A DNA stretch of 64,000 bases from Clostridium sp. KNHs205 (GCF_000702945.1 NZ_JNLE01000003.1:124001-188000); one strand, 5' to 3'. Positions 1 through 9,262 are shown, counted from the first letter of the stretch. A program made the numbers and translations. Notes: generated by a model from the sequence alone, not told the origin.

Positions 1-918
1 GTATTTCCCATGACCTTAAGCCAGAAGGGTATTTTAAATTGTGCATTTGTTTTTTTAGATAGTAATCCAACAACCTCCTATGGTGATTTTGGTATCTATT
101 CTGACGCAGCTTGTACGAAACCTATTGATTACAATACATACAACTATTATGCCATAATTCCCAAAAAGGGAACCTATTATTTTAAATTTTCTGTATCCGA
201 TTACAGTGACGAGAAACCGGAAGATGGTTATTATTTTGGGTTTTCCTCTAACTTCTTTAGCGGTGCAGACAGAAACCTTAAGGACAAGACCTGGTCTATT
301 GCAGGCTCAGAAGTCCAGAAACCTATTTACTACAAAGTAACTACTACAAAAGCAGGCTCCCTGACAATTAATTTAGAATCTGAATATTCCAGTACAATCA
401 CCCTGTTAAACAGCAGCAAGAAGGCGATTTCAGAAGAAACAACCTATTATTCCACTGATACCAAAGCAGTATATGCGGTTGGTAAAGGAACTTATTATAT
501 TAAAGTAGCAAGCAATTCTGAGCTTTACCGTATAAAGTCTACCTTTAAAGCAGTAACAGACACCAGTGGAACCACCAAAGCAAAGGCCAAAAAGCTTCCT
601 GCCGGAAAAGCCTCTAAAGGGTTGGTTCTTGCTTCTGATAAAGCTGGCAAAGTTGACTGGTACAAATTCACTGTAACCAAAGCACAGACTGTTGATATTA
701 CCTTCTTAGGCGACGTTTCTTCCGGTGAAATTTCACTTGAATTATATGGAAATGGGTTCAGCGGTTCAGTAACAGATTATATCAATACCGTGAATTCTGA
801 TAAATCATTTTCAGTTTATACACTAGGTTCAACTAAATTATCAAAAGGAACTTATTACATTAAAATAACCAAAAAGACTAAAAACACTTCCGGTTCTTAT
901 ACTTTACAGTTTAATTAA
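1..918 (+). CDS. Secreted protein with PPC-like beta domains, 5' end outside window
   Basis: The reading frame is open from base 1, so the true start lies upstream; an internal ATG at position 10 has no ribosome binding site. The visible 305 residues are rich in Ser, Thr, Lys and Tyr. Two similar modules each contain a WYKFTVTK- or YYKVTTTK-like strand and end in a GTYYIKI-type strand (about residues 95-180 and 200-302). This is the pattern of bacterial pre-peptidase C-terminal (PPC) beta-sandwich domains, which occur on secreted enzymes and surface proteins. No catalytic domain is visible, because that part would lie upstream. The role is probably extracellular binding or stabilisation, by inference from the family. 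Confidence 0.7.
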   Translation, partial: VFPMTLSQKGILNCAFVFLDSNPTTSYGDFGIYSDAACTKPIDYNTYNYYAIIPKKGTYYFKFSVSDYSDEKPEDGYYFGFSSNFFSGADRNLKDKTWSIAGSEVQKPIYYKVTTTKAGSLTINLESEYSSTITLLNSSKKAISEETTYYSTDTKAVYAVGKGTYYIKVASNSELYRIKSTFKAVTDTSGTTKAKAKKLPAGKASKGLVLASDKAGKVDWYKFTVTKAQTVDITFLGDVSSGEISLELYGNGFSGSVTDYINTVNSDKSFSVYTLGSTKLSKGTYYIKITKKTKNTSGSYTLQFN

Positions 919-1030
919 TTAAAACATAAATGAATAACAGCCAGCTGATTATCAAAAAAGGGTTATTTGTTTAATAACGAGAGTTATGAGTCTAAAATTA
1001 AAGTTAAAGCAGTTAGATAAAGTACTATAA

Positions 1031-1060
1031 TGATAGCCTGGATTCATATCCAGGCTATCA
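1031..1060 (+). terminator. Perfect 13-bp hairpin after the PPC gene
   Basis: Thirteen bases (TGATAGCCTGGAT) repeat perfectly inverted around a TCAT loop. It lies 113 bp after the stop codon of the PPC gene. There is no U-tract, so it is a weak intrinsic terminator candidate or an mRNA 3'-end stabiliser. The rest of 919-1307 shows no convincing gene. Confidence 0.4.
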
Positions 1061-1307
1061 GACTGTAGACAAATCGGCTCTGGGATGCGAATCTTAGGGC
1101 CTTTTCTATGTTTATTTATCACTTTTCCAAATTCTAACAAAAATACACTTAACTGATGCACGAATATTATTCCTCTGGCTATTTATATATGATTTCGGAT
1201 AAAAAAATGTAAAACTATATGTATGAATGCTTTCATCTGGGCAGGGAATCCCAGTGATCAGAAACTATATATTTTACACCCTACCTCTTTGACTCTTTAT
1301 TTATAAA

Positions 1308-3152
1308 ATCGAGTAGGAGAAATTTCTCTTAACAGAGAAATTTCGACCTCTCACACCACCGTGCGTACCGTTCGGTACACGGCGGTTCAATCAACTTAAC
1401 AAGTAACACACCTTTCGATGTAATAGTCCAACATTGAGATTAGTCCAAACTGGGCTAATCTCTCATTATTTATTGCTTGGCTTATATCTGAACTTCGACA
1501 TACTCTTGCAAATCCCTTTGCATAAGAGGTTCGTCTTGCCGCCCATTTAGGTATTCCCAGTTTTATTAGATTCTTTGCTCTATTCTTTGGTGTTTTCCAG
1601 TGTTTCCATATGCACATGCGAAGCCTATATCTAATAGTTCCATCAAAATTCTTGCATAGTTTCTTCATACTACCGATTTTGAAGTAATTTATCCAACCTC
1701 GAATCAACTGATTTAGCTTCTCTATTTTGTGCTTATTGTTAACTCCCCAACTTCGGCAAGTAAATTTCTTCATTTTTGCCTTGAACTTTGCAACTGAACT
1801 AGCGTGTGGTTTAGCTTTATACTGTTTGGCAAATGTGTCATAGTAAAATCCAAATCCCAGATACTTTATTCCTTTTGGTTTATCCACCTTGCTCTTGCTA
1901 ACATTTACCTTCAATCCAAGCTTCTCTTCTATGAACTTTGAAATGCTTTTCATTACTCTGCTAGCTGCCAGTTCGCTTCCGACCATAATAATACAGTCGT
2001 CTGCATATCTGACAAAATCCAATCCTCTTGATTCCATTTCCTTATCCAGTTCATTTAACATGATGTTTGCTAAAAGTGGTGAAATATTTCCACCTTGAGG
2101 TGTTCCTACAATAGAATCCTCGTATTCATCATCTATAATCACTCCGCTAACTAAGAACTTTCGAACTATCGAGATAACATCTCCATCTTTGATTGTTCTT
2201 CCTATTATTGTCATCAGCTTGTCATGATTTACTGTGTCAAAGAACTTTTCCAGGTCAATGTCCACTATCCAACTGTGCCCATCGTTCATCATTTCCAGCG
2301 CTGTAAGCACCGCCTGCTGGGCACAACGACTCGGTCTGAATCCGTAGCTGTGGTCATGAAACTGTTCCTCGAATATCGGAGTGAGTACCTGTGCTACTGC
2401 TTGTTGAACAAATCTGTCCGTTACTGTTGGTACTCCCAGTTTCCTGACTCCTCCTTCTGGTTTTGGTATCTCTACACGCCTTACTGGTTGCGGTTTATAC
2501 TTTCGTGTCCGCAATTGTTCTTTAATTGTTTCGCCATTCTTCAAAAGGTATTCACCAAGTTCTGTGTACTCCATTCCGTCCACACCCTCTGCTCCTTTGT
2601 TTCGTATGACTTGCAGATACGCCTTATTGAGATTATCTTTGGCTAATATCTGCTCCATTAGACTATTTGTGTCCATGCGTTGTTTCCTTTCTGTCCCGTT
2701 CGTTTCCACCATCTTTGACGTCATCGACAGATGTTGTGTTTACTACAAGTCGGAACCTACTTCAACTGATTGATTGTTCGTCCCTTTGCTCCGTTTCCAT
2801 TACAGAAACTTCCTCGCTACTACGGACTATGCTGACTTCTCACAGTTCGTTGTTACTCGGCAAATGATACCGCTGTGAGACCTCCCCGATTAAGGTGCGA
2901 GCTCTTTCCTCTCATCTATCCGCCACATTTACTCCTACTTCCAGCAACTTTTGGACTTCATCTTCTTTTGCAAACTTATCCGTATTTCAGAGCCTTATAT
3001 GTGATTTCTGTCCGTCGGACCAAGAGTTTGCCTACAACTTCCTTCAGATTCCACCTCACGGTGGACACCCTTGTTGTTCAGCTATGTGCTTCCACGTTGC
3101 CTAGGCGCACTTGGGACTTTCACCCATTAGAGCCCGCCCATGGCGGGCAAAC
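1308..3152 (-). mobile_element. Complete group II intron
   Basis: The intron reads on the minus strand. Its 5' end is placed at 3152 (GTTTGCCCGCC..., followed by a GGGTGAAAGTCCC-type domain I segment) and its 3' end at 1308 (...CTCCTACTCGAT). Between them are about 480 nt of structured RNA, the maturase gene (stop at 1396), a domain V-like hairpin (about 1345-1390, GAACCGCCGTG pairing with CACGGTGGT) and a domain VI-like stem (GAAATTTCTC/GAGAAATTTC) with a bulged A seven bases before the end. The flanking exons join to a continuous U-tract of the terminator at 3153-3185. Insertion directly behind an intrinsic terminator is the known habit of class IIC introns. The subclass was not proven here, and the ends are good to within a few bases. 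Confidence 0.85.
1396..2676 (-). CDS. ltrA: Group II intron reverse transcriptase/maturase
   Basis: This is the intron-encoded protein that helps splicing and copies the intron into DNA during retrohoming. The chosen start (MDTNSLMEQ, 426 aa) has AGAAAGGA upstream; an in-frame ATG at 2724 has no binding site. Reverse transcriptase motifs appear in order: GVDGMEYTEL, RKLGVPTVTDR, VDIDLEKFFD, GTPQGGNISPLLANI and the catalytic YADD (about residues 224-227). A C-terminal maturase (GIIM) domain follows, with the RGWINYFKIG motif. No HNH endonuclease domain follows, and 426 aa fits the short endonuclease-free type. The frame is intact, so the intron may be active. Confidence 0.93.
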   Translation of the reverse strand: MDTNSLMEQILAKDNLNKAYLQVIRNKGAEGVDGMEYTELGEYLLKNGETIKEQLRTRKYKPQPVRRVEIPKPEGGVRKLGVPTVTDRFVQQAVAQVLTPIFEEQFHDHSYGFRPSRCAQQAVLTALEMMNDGHSWIVDIDLEKFFDTVNHDKLMTIIGRTIKDGDVISIVRKFLVSGVIIDDEYEDSIVGTPQGGNISPLLANIMLNELDKEMESRGLDFVRYADDCIIMVGSELAASRVMKSISKFIEEKLGLKVNVSKSKVDKPKGIKYLGFGFYYDTFAKQYKAKPHASSVAKFKAKMKKFTCRSWGVNNKHKIEKLNQLIRGWINYFKIGSMKKLCKNFDGTIRYRLRMCIWKHWKTPKNRAKNLIKLGIPKWAARRTSYAKGFARVCRSSDISQAINNERLAQFGLISMLDYYIERCVTC

Positions 3153-3185
3153 AAAAAGACTATCCTGTTGAAGCCAGATAGTCTC
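3153..3185 (-). terminator. Intrinsic terminator split by the intron
   Basis: On the minus strand AGACTATC pairs with GATAGTCT, followed by TTTTT, right after the stop codon of the Asn/Ser-rich gene. The group II intron begins at the next base. After splicing the tract would continue as TTTTTTTTATAAA. Confidence 0.8.
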
Positions 3186-3192
3186 TCAACAA

Positions 3193-3441
3193 TTATTCCT
3201 GGTAGGAATTGTTAGAACTATTTTTTGAAGAGTTATTTGTTGAATCCTTTGTGGAATTCTTAGATGAATCTTTTGTTGAATTTTTACTATTTGAGTTTGT
3301 TGAGTTATTTCCAGAATAATCTTTTGCGTTATTGCTTCCGCTTACATTACTGGAATTTTGAGAACTGTTATTACTTGTTGTATTCTTGGAAGAATTGTTT
3401 CCAGAATAGTTATTGTAGCTGTTTGAACTATTGTTTTCCAT
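3193..3441 (-). CDS. Small Asn/Ser-rich low-complexity protein
   Basis: The start is the ATG at 3441, six bases after AAGGAG, giving 82 aa; an upstream in-frame start lacks a binding site. More than half of the residues are Asn or Ser, with scattered Lys, Thr, Gly and Tyr and repeated SKNS and KDS blocks (for example NSTKDSSKNSTKDS). There is no signal peptide, membrane segment or Cys. It has its own terminator. The composition is that of an intrinsically disordered or amyloid-prone polypeptide, and I do not recognise a family. The strong binding site and terminator argue for a real gene. The repeats make the opposite-strand frames look open too, but those lack start signals. Confidence 0.65.
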   Translation of the reverse strand: MENNSSNSYNNYSGNNSSKNTTSNNSSQNSSNVSGSNNAKDYSGNNSTNSNSKNSTKDSSKNSTKDSTNNSSKNSSNNSYQE

Positions 3442-3596
3442 GTTAATCTCCTTTTTTTGTGTTAGTATACGCAAGATTAATATGTGTTTTTTAAAGAAAA
3501 TTATTCAGAAACATAAATAAATATTTATCAATGTGGTTTAAGAAAAAACTTTGAGAATATATTAATACTAATTAGTTTATAAACAAGGGTGATTAT

Positions 3597-3761
3597 ATGA
3601 ATGTTCAAATCAACCAGCTTGCAGATTTACTCCTTATAAACCATTCAAACGAAACTGTAAATATCAAATACCTGTATTATATCTTTAAACTGCCTCTGAT
3701 TGGTCCAAGACCCCCATATTATACGAATCCAAAGTATGTTCTGAATTACCCCATTTTATAA
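3597..3761 (+). CDS. Possible 54-aa small protein
   Basis: An ATG preceded by AAGGGTG at six bases opens a 54-codon frame. The product has a leucine-rich first half (QLADLLLIN) and a Pro/Tyr-rich tail (LIGPRPPYYTNPKYVLNYP). It ends 29 bp before the SDR gene in the same direction. Interestingly, the SDR N-terminus is also Pro/Tyr-rich (DPYPMYPNY). I know of no family. It could be a small coat-like or leader protein, or a chance frame. Confidence 0.4.
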   Translation: MNVQINQLADLLLINHSNETVNIKYLYYIFKLPLIGPRPPYYTNPKYVLNYPIL

Positions 3762-3790
3762 GAATCCAATAATGAATGGAAAGGGTATAG

Positions 3791-4810
3791 ATGGTAAGCC
3801 AGATGGATAATCAAAATGATTCTAATGCTAATAGGGCACAGAGAGATTCTAACAATACTCAACAGACTATTCGAGAAATGCAGAAATTTTTTGAAGAAAA
3901 TTTAATTCTTGATCCATATCCTATGTATCCTAATTATGGTACCATAACGCAGTATAAAGATATCCCTATCAGTGTTCCTGAGCAACGTCAATTACGTCAG
4001 CCCGGAACGGAAGATTTAATGGTTCCAAAACCTATTATTGAGAATCCCCATTACAAAGGAACTGATAAGCTTTTAGATAAAGTCGCTCTCATAACTGGTG
4101 GTGACAGTGGTATCGGCGCGGCGGCAGCTATAGCATTTGCAAAAGAAGGCGCCGATATAGCTATTTCTTATCTTGATGAACATAAGGATGCAATGCGCAC
4201 AAAAAATCGAATAGAGGAAATTGGACGTAAGTGCCTTCTATTGCCAGGGGATTTAAGAGAAAAACAGCAATGCATCAATATAGTAAATACAACCATATCT
4301 GCCTTTGGTCATTTGGATATCCTATGTAATAATGTTGGTATACAATTCCAGCAATTAAGTTTAACTGATATTAGTGACGATCAGTTTGACGAGACCTTTA
4401 AGGTGAATATCTATTCGCATTTCTATATAACGAAAGCTGCACTCCCTTTTATGTGTGCAGGTAGCTCAATTATCGGCACTACCTCTGTTGTAACCTATGT
4501 AGGTTCCGACCAGCTAATTGATTATACTGCAACCAAAGGAGCTATTGTAGGTTTTACAAGAGCTTTAGCAAGAAATGTAGCCAAAAATGGCATCCGGGTA
4601 AATGCTGTAGCCCCGGGTAAAATATGGACACCTTTAATTCCTTCCAGCTTTTCAGCCGATGAAACAGCAATTCCTGAAGAAAATATGATGATGCGTATAG
4701 GGCAGCCTTTTGAGTTAGCCCCAACCTACGTATATCTGGCTTCTGACGATTCCAGGTTTGTAACCGGCCAAGTACTTCATGTAGATGGCGGACAGTCTAC
4801 TAATTCTTAA
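3791..4810 (+). CDS. Short-chain dehydrogenase/reductase, YghA/YhdF type
   Basis: An NAD(P)-dependent oxidoreductase of the extended-N-terminus SDR group, often labelled glucose or general-stress dehydrogenase; the substrate is unknown. The first ~95 residues form the Pro/Tyr-rich tail typical of this group. The Rossmann motif is [19 protein letters not shown], followed by the NNVG-type structural motif (CNNVGIQ), the catalytic Tyr-x3-Lys in [12 protein letters not shown] and the usual [14 protein letters not shown] segment. The start has GGAAAGGG five bases upstream. It stands alone and ends before a bidirectional terminator. Confidence 0.92.
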   Translation: MVSQMDNQNDSNANRAQRDSNNTQQTIREMQKFFEENLILDPYPMYPNYGTITQYKDIPISVPEQRQLRQPGTEDLMVPKPIIENPHYKGTDKLLDKVALITGGDSGIGAAAAIAFAKEGADIAISYLDEHKDAMRTKNRIEEIGRKCLLLPGDLREKQQCINIVNTTISAFGHLDILCNNVGIQFQQLSLTDISDDQFDETFKVNIYSHFYITKAALPFMCAGSSIIGTTSVVTYVGSDQLIDYTATKGAIVGFTRALARNVAKNGIRVNAVAPGKIWTPLIPSSFSADETAIPEENMMMRIGQPFELAPTYVYLASDDSRFVTGQVLHVDGGQSTNS

Positions 4811-4953
4811 ATCATCATAGCCTATTGCATGTATATTTTTTATTTATTGGTACATAATACTGTATACCACTGAACCAAAATTTATCAGCACTATACCCTT
4901 ACTTTATCAGCTACTAATTTTTTCATAAAACTTTCTTTCTTTTTTCATCTATA

Positions 4954-5001
4954 TTAAAAGAAGCATTTTTCTGTTTTACGCAGTTCAAATGCTTCTTTTA
5001 A
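4954..5001. terminator. Bidirectional intrinsic terminator
   Basis: A perfect 15-bp stem (4954-4968 with 4987-5001) sits between two converging genes. The A-rich and T-rich outer ends let it act on both the SDR gene and the minus-strand gene that ends at 5028. Confidence 0.8.
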
Positions 5002-5027
5002 CGTATTTCATCAATCCTGCCCATCGG

Positions 5028-5603
5028 CTATATAACCGGATCATAACCAACTACCGTCCAGATACCTGTATCATCCTGGCGAACAAGACGCTTCAGATAC
5101 ACATATTTTGCAATTGAATTGGTGCTCTTAATCTCTGCTGTTGCATCTATTCCGTTGTTTGCGGTAATTTCTATCTCCTCATAGGGTATTGGATACTCTC
5201 CTGTAATCCCTTCCGGTGACAGCAGTAAGCTGGCAAATACCTGGGCTACAAAAGCTGGATCCAGTTTCCACGGTGAATGACCGGCATCAACACTTTTCTG
5301 TTCCTGTTTTTCCGCTGCCAGGTCCACATCAACTTTAATGGTTGGTTCTTTGCCGGCTGCTTCTTCTCCAATATCAGATAATATAAGCTTATTAGCTCTA
5401 TTTTCACTGCTGGTATCCAGTTCTATAAATTTATCCTTCTGTTCTTTGGTTAAATTTTTCACCTGAATTTTCTTAATTAAATGCTCTCCGCCTAATAAGT
5501 TGTTCTTATCTCTGTCTGATAAGGGCTCATATGCTGGTAATAAGAGGACTATAACAATAGCTGCTCCGATAAGGATACTCGGAAGCTTTTTAATTCTCTT
5601 CAC
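5028..5603 (-). CDS. Membrane-anchored protein of unknown function
   Basis: The start is GTG at 5603, seven bases after AAAGGAGG; this gives 191 aa beginning VKRIKKLPS. A positively charged N-terminus and one hydrophobic stretch (ILIGAAIVIVLLLPAY, about residues 8-25) indicate a signal anchor. The rest is a charged extracytoplasmic domain of about 160 aa with a sheet-like C-terminus ending in WTVVGYDPVI. I do not recognise the family. It lies 68 bp after the next unknown gene and may be co-transcribed with it. Confidence 0.75.
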   Translation of the reverse strand: MKRIKKLPSILIGAAIVIVLLLPAYEPLSDRDKNNLLGGEHLIKKIQVKNLTKEQKDKFIELDTSSENRANKLILSDIGEEAAGKEPTIKVDVDLAAEKQEQKSVDAGHSPWKLDPAFVAQVFASLLLSPEGITGEYPIPYEEIEITANNGIDATAEIKSTNSIAKYVYLKRLVRQDDTGIWTVVGYDPVI

Positions 5604-5670
5604 TGCTTCTCCTCCTTTACTTGAATGGATGGACATGAGTAACCATTAACAGTATCAGTCGTTCAGAGGT

Positions 5671-6135
5671 TTAATATTCGCCTTTAATAACGAAAAAGGA
5701 GCCCCTGATTGTTCCTGCCAGCTTAGATTTCTGTCTGGCAAATTTAAATTTTCCTTCTAATTCCTTTGGTACTTCCATTCCCTCGGACAGCTTAAGTCCC
5801 ACTGCACGCTTCTTCGGGTCGTCTACCGTATACATAACATTTATAGCTAATCCATCTTCATAAAACACATAGGTCATTTTGATATTCTCCACCTGGAAGC
5901 TTGAAGTTTCCAAAGGTCTTGCCGAAAATTCGATACCGCGTTCTTCCTTTAGTATATGATTAACATATTCAAGGGTCTCCTGGCTTTCCTCCGCAGAGAC
6001 CACCGTAAATTCATGCTTGTATTTCGTCATATAATATCTGGCTTCATTGGCACGTAACCCGGCAAGGGCTTCTGCAACAGGTGAAGATTCAAGGCCTACT
6101 GCAGATACATTTTTAAAATCAACTATATAGGACAT
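5671..6135 (-). CDS. Conserved-looking protein of unknown function
   Basis: The start is ATG at 6135, preceded by AAAGGAG; a longer in-frame version lacks a binding site. The 154-aa product is soluble, has no Cys and begins MSYIVDFKNV. Alternating charged helices and strands suggest a compact alpha/beta fold, and the C-terminus (RGSFFVIKGEY) looks like a terminal strand. I do not recognise the family. It probably shares a transcript with the membrane-anchored gene downstream. Confidence 0.7.
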   Translation of the reverse strand: MSYIVDFKNVSAVGLESSPVAEALAGLRANEARYYMTKYKHEFTVVSAEESQETLEYVNHILKEERGIEFSARPLETSSFQVENIKMTYVFYEDGLAINVMYTVDDPKKRAVGLKLSEGMEVPKELEGKFKFARQKSKLAGTIRGSFFVIKGEY

Positions 6136-6731
6136 ATTTATCGCTCCTTTCTCTATTTCCTGATTGTAAATATTACCAAATAACAAATCATCCCTGTTTC
6201 CCATCTCAATGGATGAATTGGGGTCGCCTATATAAGCAAATAGCAGGTTGTCCTACTCTTCCAAAATATAAGCTGCCATACAAAACCTATCTTATTTTTA
6301 TTTTATCAAATTACTTGTCTCACTTGATAGGTATATTATAGCCTTAAATCAAGCCAAAAATTGATACTTTTAGGAGTCTTATGAAAAAAAGTTGAACTTA
6401 TAAATGTTATTATGCTGTACATTAACCATCAGATCCATTTTACTATTAGTGGAATTAAGAAAAAATTCAATAATTCTCCCTCGGCAGCCTTTAGGGTTAT
6501 CAGGGAGATAAAGATTATGGGCATCCCCCTTTTTATGCTATTAGACCCATCCATACCAAAGCAAGCACTCATTTTGCGAACCTTTATCCAGGTGGATAAG
6601 CCGTATAAACTGAATGAGCTGATAAATTGGTTTATTTTCCAGGTGAAAATCCTAAACTTTCAGAGCTGCCGTGCATTCTTTATAAAGTAACAGGAGAGAT
6701 TTTAAATGTACTATAAATATTCAAATCGCAC
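6136..6731. other. Gene-poor interval
   Basis: An AT-rich stretch. A 92-codon plus-strand frame at 6412-6690 has no ribosome binding site and no recognisable motif. I see no RNA gene or clear terminator here. Confidence 0.5.
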
Positions 6732-7946
6732 TTACTGGAGGGTGCTAAGAAACTCTGTCACCTTAAGGGCAAGCTTTGATATCTCTTCTACCTTATAACC
6801 GTTATATTCTTCAAAGGTGCTGCCCTCCCCTCCAAGATTCTTTATGGTACCGTCAGCTTCTACTGCTGCTGACATATCTGAATTAATATAATGCTTTCCT
6901 TCATAATTATCTACAAACAGCAGATACCGTTCACCCTTTTTCAGCAGTGCATCTCCCTTCCCGCTATACCGAAGGTCAATCTCCCGCTCCGGTTCCTCAC
7001 CGCTTAAAGTACTTTCCACACGGGTTGAGTAAACTGCTTCACTATAACCATATTCATCTTTTTCCTGTACGGAATCCGCAAGGACCGTTACCTCCAGCAG
7101 CTGCCAATCCCTCAGAGCCCTTCCAAAACTTGATGTAGCAAGCATCAAAGCCTCATCCTGTGAGATACGTATAATCTCTTTGGTAACTTCCTGATAATCC
7201 TCACCGTCATAACGATTGAAATCGGCATAGTCAGAATGTGACCAGATTTTTCCCTGGTCGTCGATTTCGAAGAGTACATCCAAATCTCCGTTCAGATAAT
7301 ACTCTCCATTATATTTTTCCAGGGGGAGAAGGTATACTCCTCCAATACGCAACAGATTCGTAGCTTCATCACCAACACAGCCCCCGTACAGGTATTGTGT
7401 CAGATTAATTACTTCGGGGACAACCTCTCCCCATACATTCTCAAGAATCTTCACCGTGGAGGACTGTTTGCCACTCATATCTGAGGGTGATGCAGGAACA
7501 GCCTTCGTAGTTGCAACTTTAACAATAACAAAACTGTCGGTATTATACTCAAAGAAGTTAAGGAATTGAATAAAAGCTATTCTGTCCATAATCATATTCT
7601 GAGATATTTCAGAGAGTTTGAAATCTTTTACAGAAAGTCCTTTAACTTCATCGGATAAATCAGCTGCTGCCACTTGTTTGTTTTCTGTTTCTTTCGTTTG
7701 ATCCGCCAAAGTTGAGTTCTTGCCTGCAGAATCAGAATCTGACAACCGGTCAGGCAAAAATGGATTTAAGATAAATACTCCTGCCAGCAGAATAACGCAG
7801 GCAGCTGTTACTGTTGCATAAGCTTTCCAATGAATAAGCATACCTTTTTTATCGGACTTGTTCTTAATATTTTGTAACATACGCTCCTGTGCGGTCTTAT
7901 CCGGTTCAACCTTATTCCAGGAATCTATTATATTCTTATTCTTCAT
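6732..7946 (-). CDS. Putative anti-sigma factor, membrane-bound
   Basis: A 404-aa protein with a short cytoplasmic N-terminus (about 40 aa, starting MKNKNIIDSWNKVEPDKTAQ), one membrane helix (AYATVTAACVILLAGVFIL) and a large extracytoplasmic domain. The ATG at 7946 overlaps the end of the sigma-factor gene by 11 bp, and an in-frame GTG at 7955 is an alternative. Translational coupling to an ECF sigma gene plus this topology is the usual layout of an anti-sigma factor. The outer half contains two repeated segments around LLRIGGVYLLPLEKYNGEYY and LLKKGERYLLFVDNYEGKHY, perhaps a duplicated sensory fold. No zinc-binding anti-sigma motif is visible, so the assignment rests on context. Confidence 0.75.
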   Translation of the reverse strand: MKNKNIIDSWNKVEPDKTAQERMLQNIKNKSDKKGMLIHWKAYATVTAACVILLAGVFILNPFLPDRLSDSDSAGKNSTLADQTKETENKQVAAADLSDEVKGLSVKDFKLSEISQNMIMDRIAFIQFLNFFEYNTDSFVIVKVATTKAVPASPSDMSGKQSSTVKILENVWGEVVPEVINLTQYLYGGCVGDEATNLLRIGGVYLLPLEKYNGEYYLNGDLDVLFEIDDQGKIWSHSDYADFNRYDGEDYQEVTKEIIRISQDEALMLATSSFGRALRDWQLLEVTVLADSVQEKDEYGYSEAVYSTRVESTLSGEEPEREIDLRYSGKGDALLKKGERYLLFVDNYEGKHYINSDMSAAVEADGTIKNLGGEGSTFEEYNGYKVEEISKLALKVTEFLSTLQ

Positions 7947-8433
7947 CAAAATCACTCCCTAATTGTTGTCGGAGGACATTACGTGCCTCATGTAAATAGT
8001 TACGGATTGTGGATTGCGGTTTATGAAGAAGTTCTGCTATCTCAACACTTGTATACCCCTCATAGTAATACAGATATACAACTGTTTTATACTTATCCGG
8101 CAAGCTCATGACCACCTTTAGTGTATCGTCAATTACAATACCGCCGGTACCATGCAAGTGTTCATAATCCTCCAGATTTTCTCTCTTACGCCACCAGGCC
8201 TTAAGAATATCCTTACATACATTGGATGCCGTTCTGATTAGCCAGGCCTTCTCATGCTCTTCACTCTCAAAGACAGTACTGTATCTGATAAGTTTCACAA
8301 AAGTATCCTGAACCGCATCTTCGGTATCGGTAGAATTCTTCATGTAAGCAAAACAGACACGGTAAACGGTCTTTATATGGCGTGCGTAGATTTCCGCAAT
8401 CTCTTTGTCCGTACGCGACAAAGGTTTCATCAT
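7936..8433 (-). CDS. ECF-type RNA polymerase sigma factor
   Basis: This sigma-70-family factor directs RNA polymerase to a small regulon, probably in response to a cell-envelope signal sensed by the downstream anti-sigma protein. The start at 8433 follows AAAGGAGG; a longer in-frame version lacks a site. The 165-aa product has region 2 (FAYMKNSTDTEDAVQDTFV and EEHEKAWLIRTASNVCKD) and region 4 (LPDKYKTVVYLYYYEGYTSVEIAELL with the helix-turn-helix QSTIRNYLHEARNVL). Length and order match ECF factors, which lack regions 1 and 3. Confidence 0.93.
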   Translation of the reverse strand: MMKPLSRTDKEIAEIYARHIKTVYRVCFAYMKNSTDTEDAVQDTFVKLIRYSTVFESEEHEKAWLIRTASNVCKDILKAWWRKRENLEDYEHLHGTGGIVIDDTLKVVMSLPDKYKTVVYLYYYEGYTSVEIAELLHKPQSTIRNYLHEARNVLRQQLGSDFDEE

Positions 8434-8502
8434 GGCTATGCCTCCTTTCAATAATAATACGACTGATGGGCAGGAAGTGTCGGGGGAATTCAAATGGAAT
8501 AT

Positions 8503-8533
8503 AAAAAGACATGAAAATTTACCCTTTCATGTC
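8503..8533 (-). terminator. Intrinsic terminator of the GNAT gene
   Basis: On the minus strand GACATGAAA and TTTCATGTC form a perfect 9-bp stem followed by TTTTTAT. It lies about 100 bp after the acetyltransferase stop and before the sigma gene, so the two genes are separate units. Confidence 0.75.
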
Positions 8534-8634
8534 CAAAATTCTAGTTTACTTTACTATTTATAATTTTCATAATAAAACACCTTATACAATGCAATTTTAT
8601 TTTATATTATTTTTATCCAATTAAAATCAATTTT

Positions 8635-9210
8635 TTATTTTTCGATTTGCGAACTTAATTTTTTTGAGGTCTTACAGCCTAATTCATAATAAGTGTTATT
8701 ATTAAACTCGAAGCTTTTAATCACATCAAGCCCTAGCTTTTTCGTATGGGCATAATATGATCTGGGGTTGATATGGTTGATAAAAGTTACTAATATGGGG
8801 TATCTCTTGTTCATTTGCATTCTAGAGAAATCAAATATCCCTTTTAGCACCTCTGTGCCCCTGTAAGCCTTATCGATACAGATTGGTCCATACTGATAAG
8901 AATTCTTCGCAGTAAGTCTCTGTCCTAAATATTCTGTATTTGGCAAGTCCTTAACCATGTGCTGAAACAGCGGCCATTTAATCCAATACTCCCAGGAGGC
9001 AGCCATAACATATGCCACAACCTTCTCACCATCACAGGCTATTGTAATACCATTTTCAGTTTCTATAAGTTCCTTCAATTGTTCCTCTGTAAAAAAAGTG
9101 GTTACAAAACCTTCTGCTTTGTCTTCTTCACTTATGGTTGAAATATGATATTTCTTCTGTAAGTCAGCTATAGCAGATATATCTTCAATCCCAGCATTTC
9201 TATAATACAT
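8635..9210 (-). CDS. GNAT-family N-acetyltransferase
   Basis: A 191-aa acetyl-CoA-dependent acetyltransferase; the acceptor is unknown. The N-terminus (MYYRNAGIEDISAIADLQKK) is the usual first strand and helix of the fold. The acetyl-CoA-binding region is around YGPICIDKAYRGTEVLKGIF (about residues 107-126), where the classical Q/R-x2-G-x-G/A loop is degenerate (YRGTEV). The C-terminal half has NHINPRSYYAHTKKLGL, as expected of the family. The start has AGAGGAG upstream. It is monocistronic. Confidence 0.85.
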   Translation of the reverse strand: MYYRNAGIEDISAIADLQKKYHISTISEEDKAEGFVTTFFTEEQLKELIETENGITIACDGEKVVAYVMAASWEYWIKWPLFQHMVKDLPNTEYLGQRLTAKNSYQYGPICIDKAYRGTEVLKGIFDFSRMQMNKRYPILVTFINHINPRSYYAHTKKLGLDVIKSFEFNNNTYYELGCKTSKKLSSQIEK

Positions 9211-9262
9211 ATGTACTCTCCTCTTTAATCTTTCCCCAATTTACTTTTTCTCTTATTTACTT

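Noticed and set aside
952..1161. 69-codon minus-strand frame
   Set aside because: No ribosome binding site, covers the hairpin at 1031-1060, composition not protein-like.
2224..3171. Several plus-strand frames of 60-140 codons
   Set aside because: They are antisense to the intron maturase and to the structured intron RNA, with no start signals.
6412..6690. 92-codon plus-strand frame
   Set aside because: No ribosome binding site and no motif; could be a gene remnant, but not supportable.
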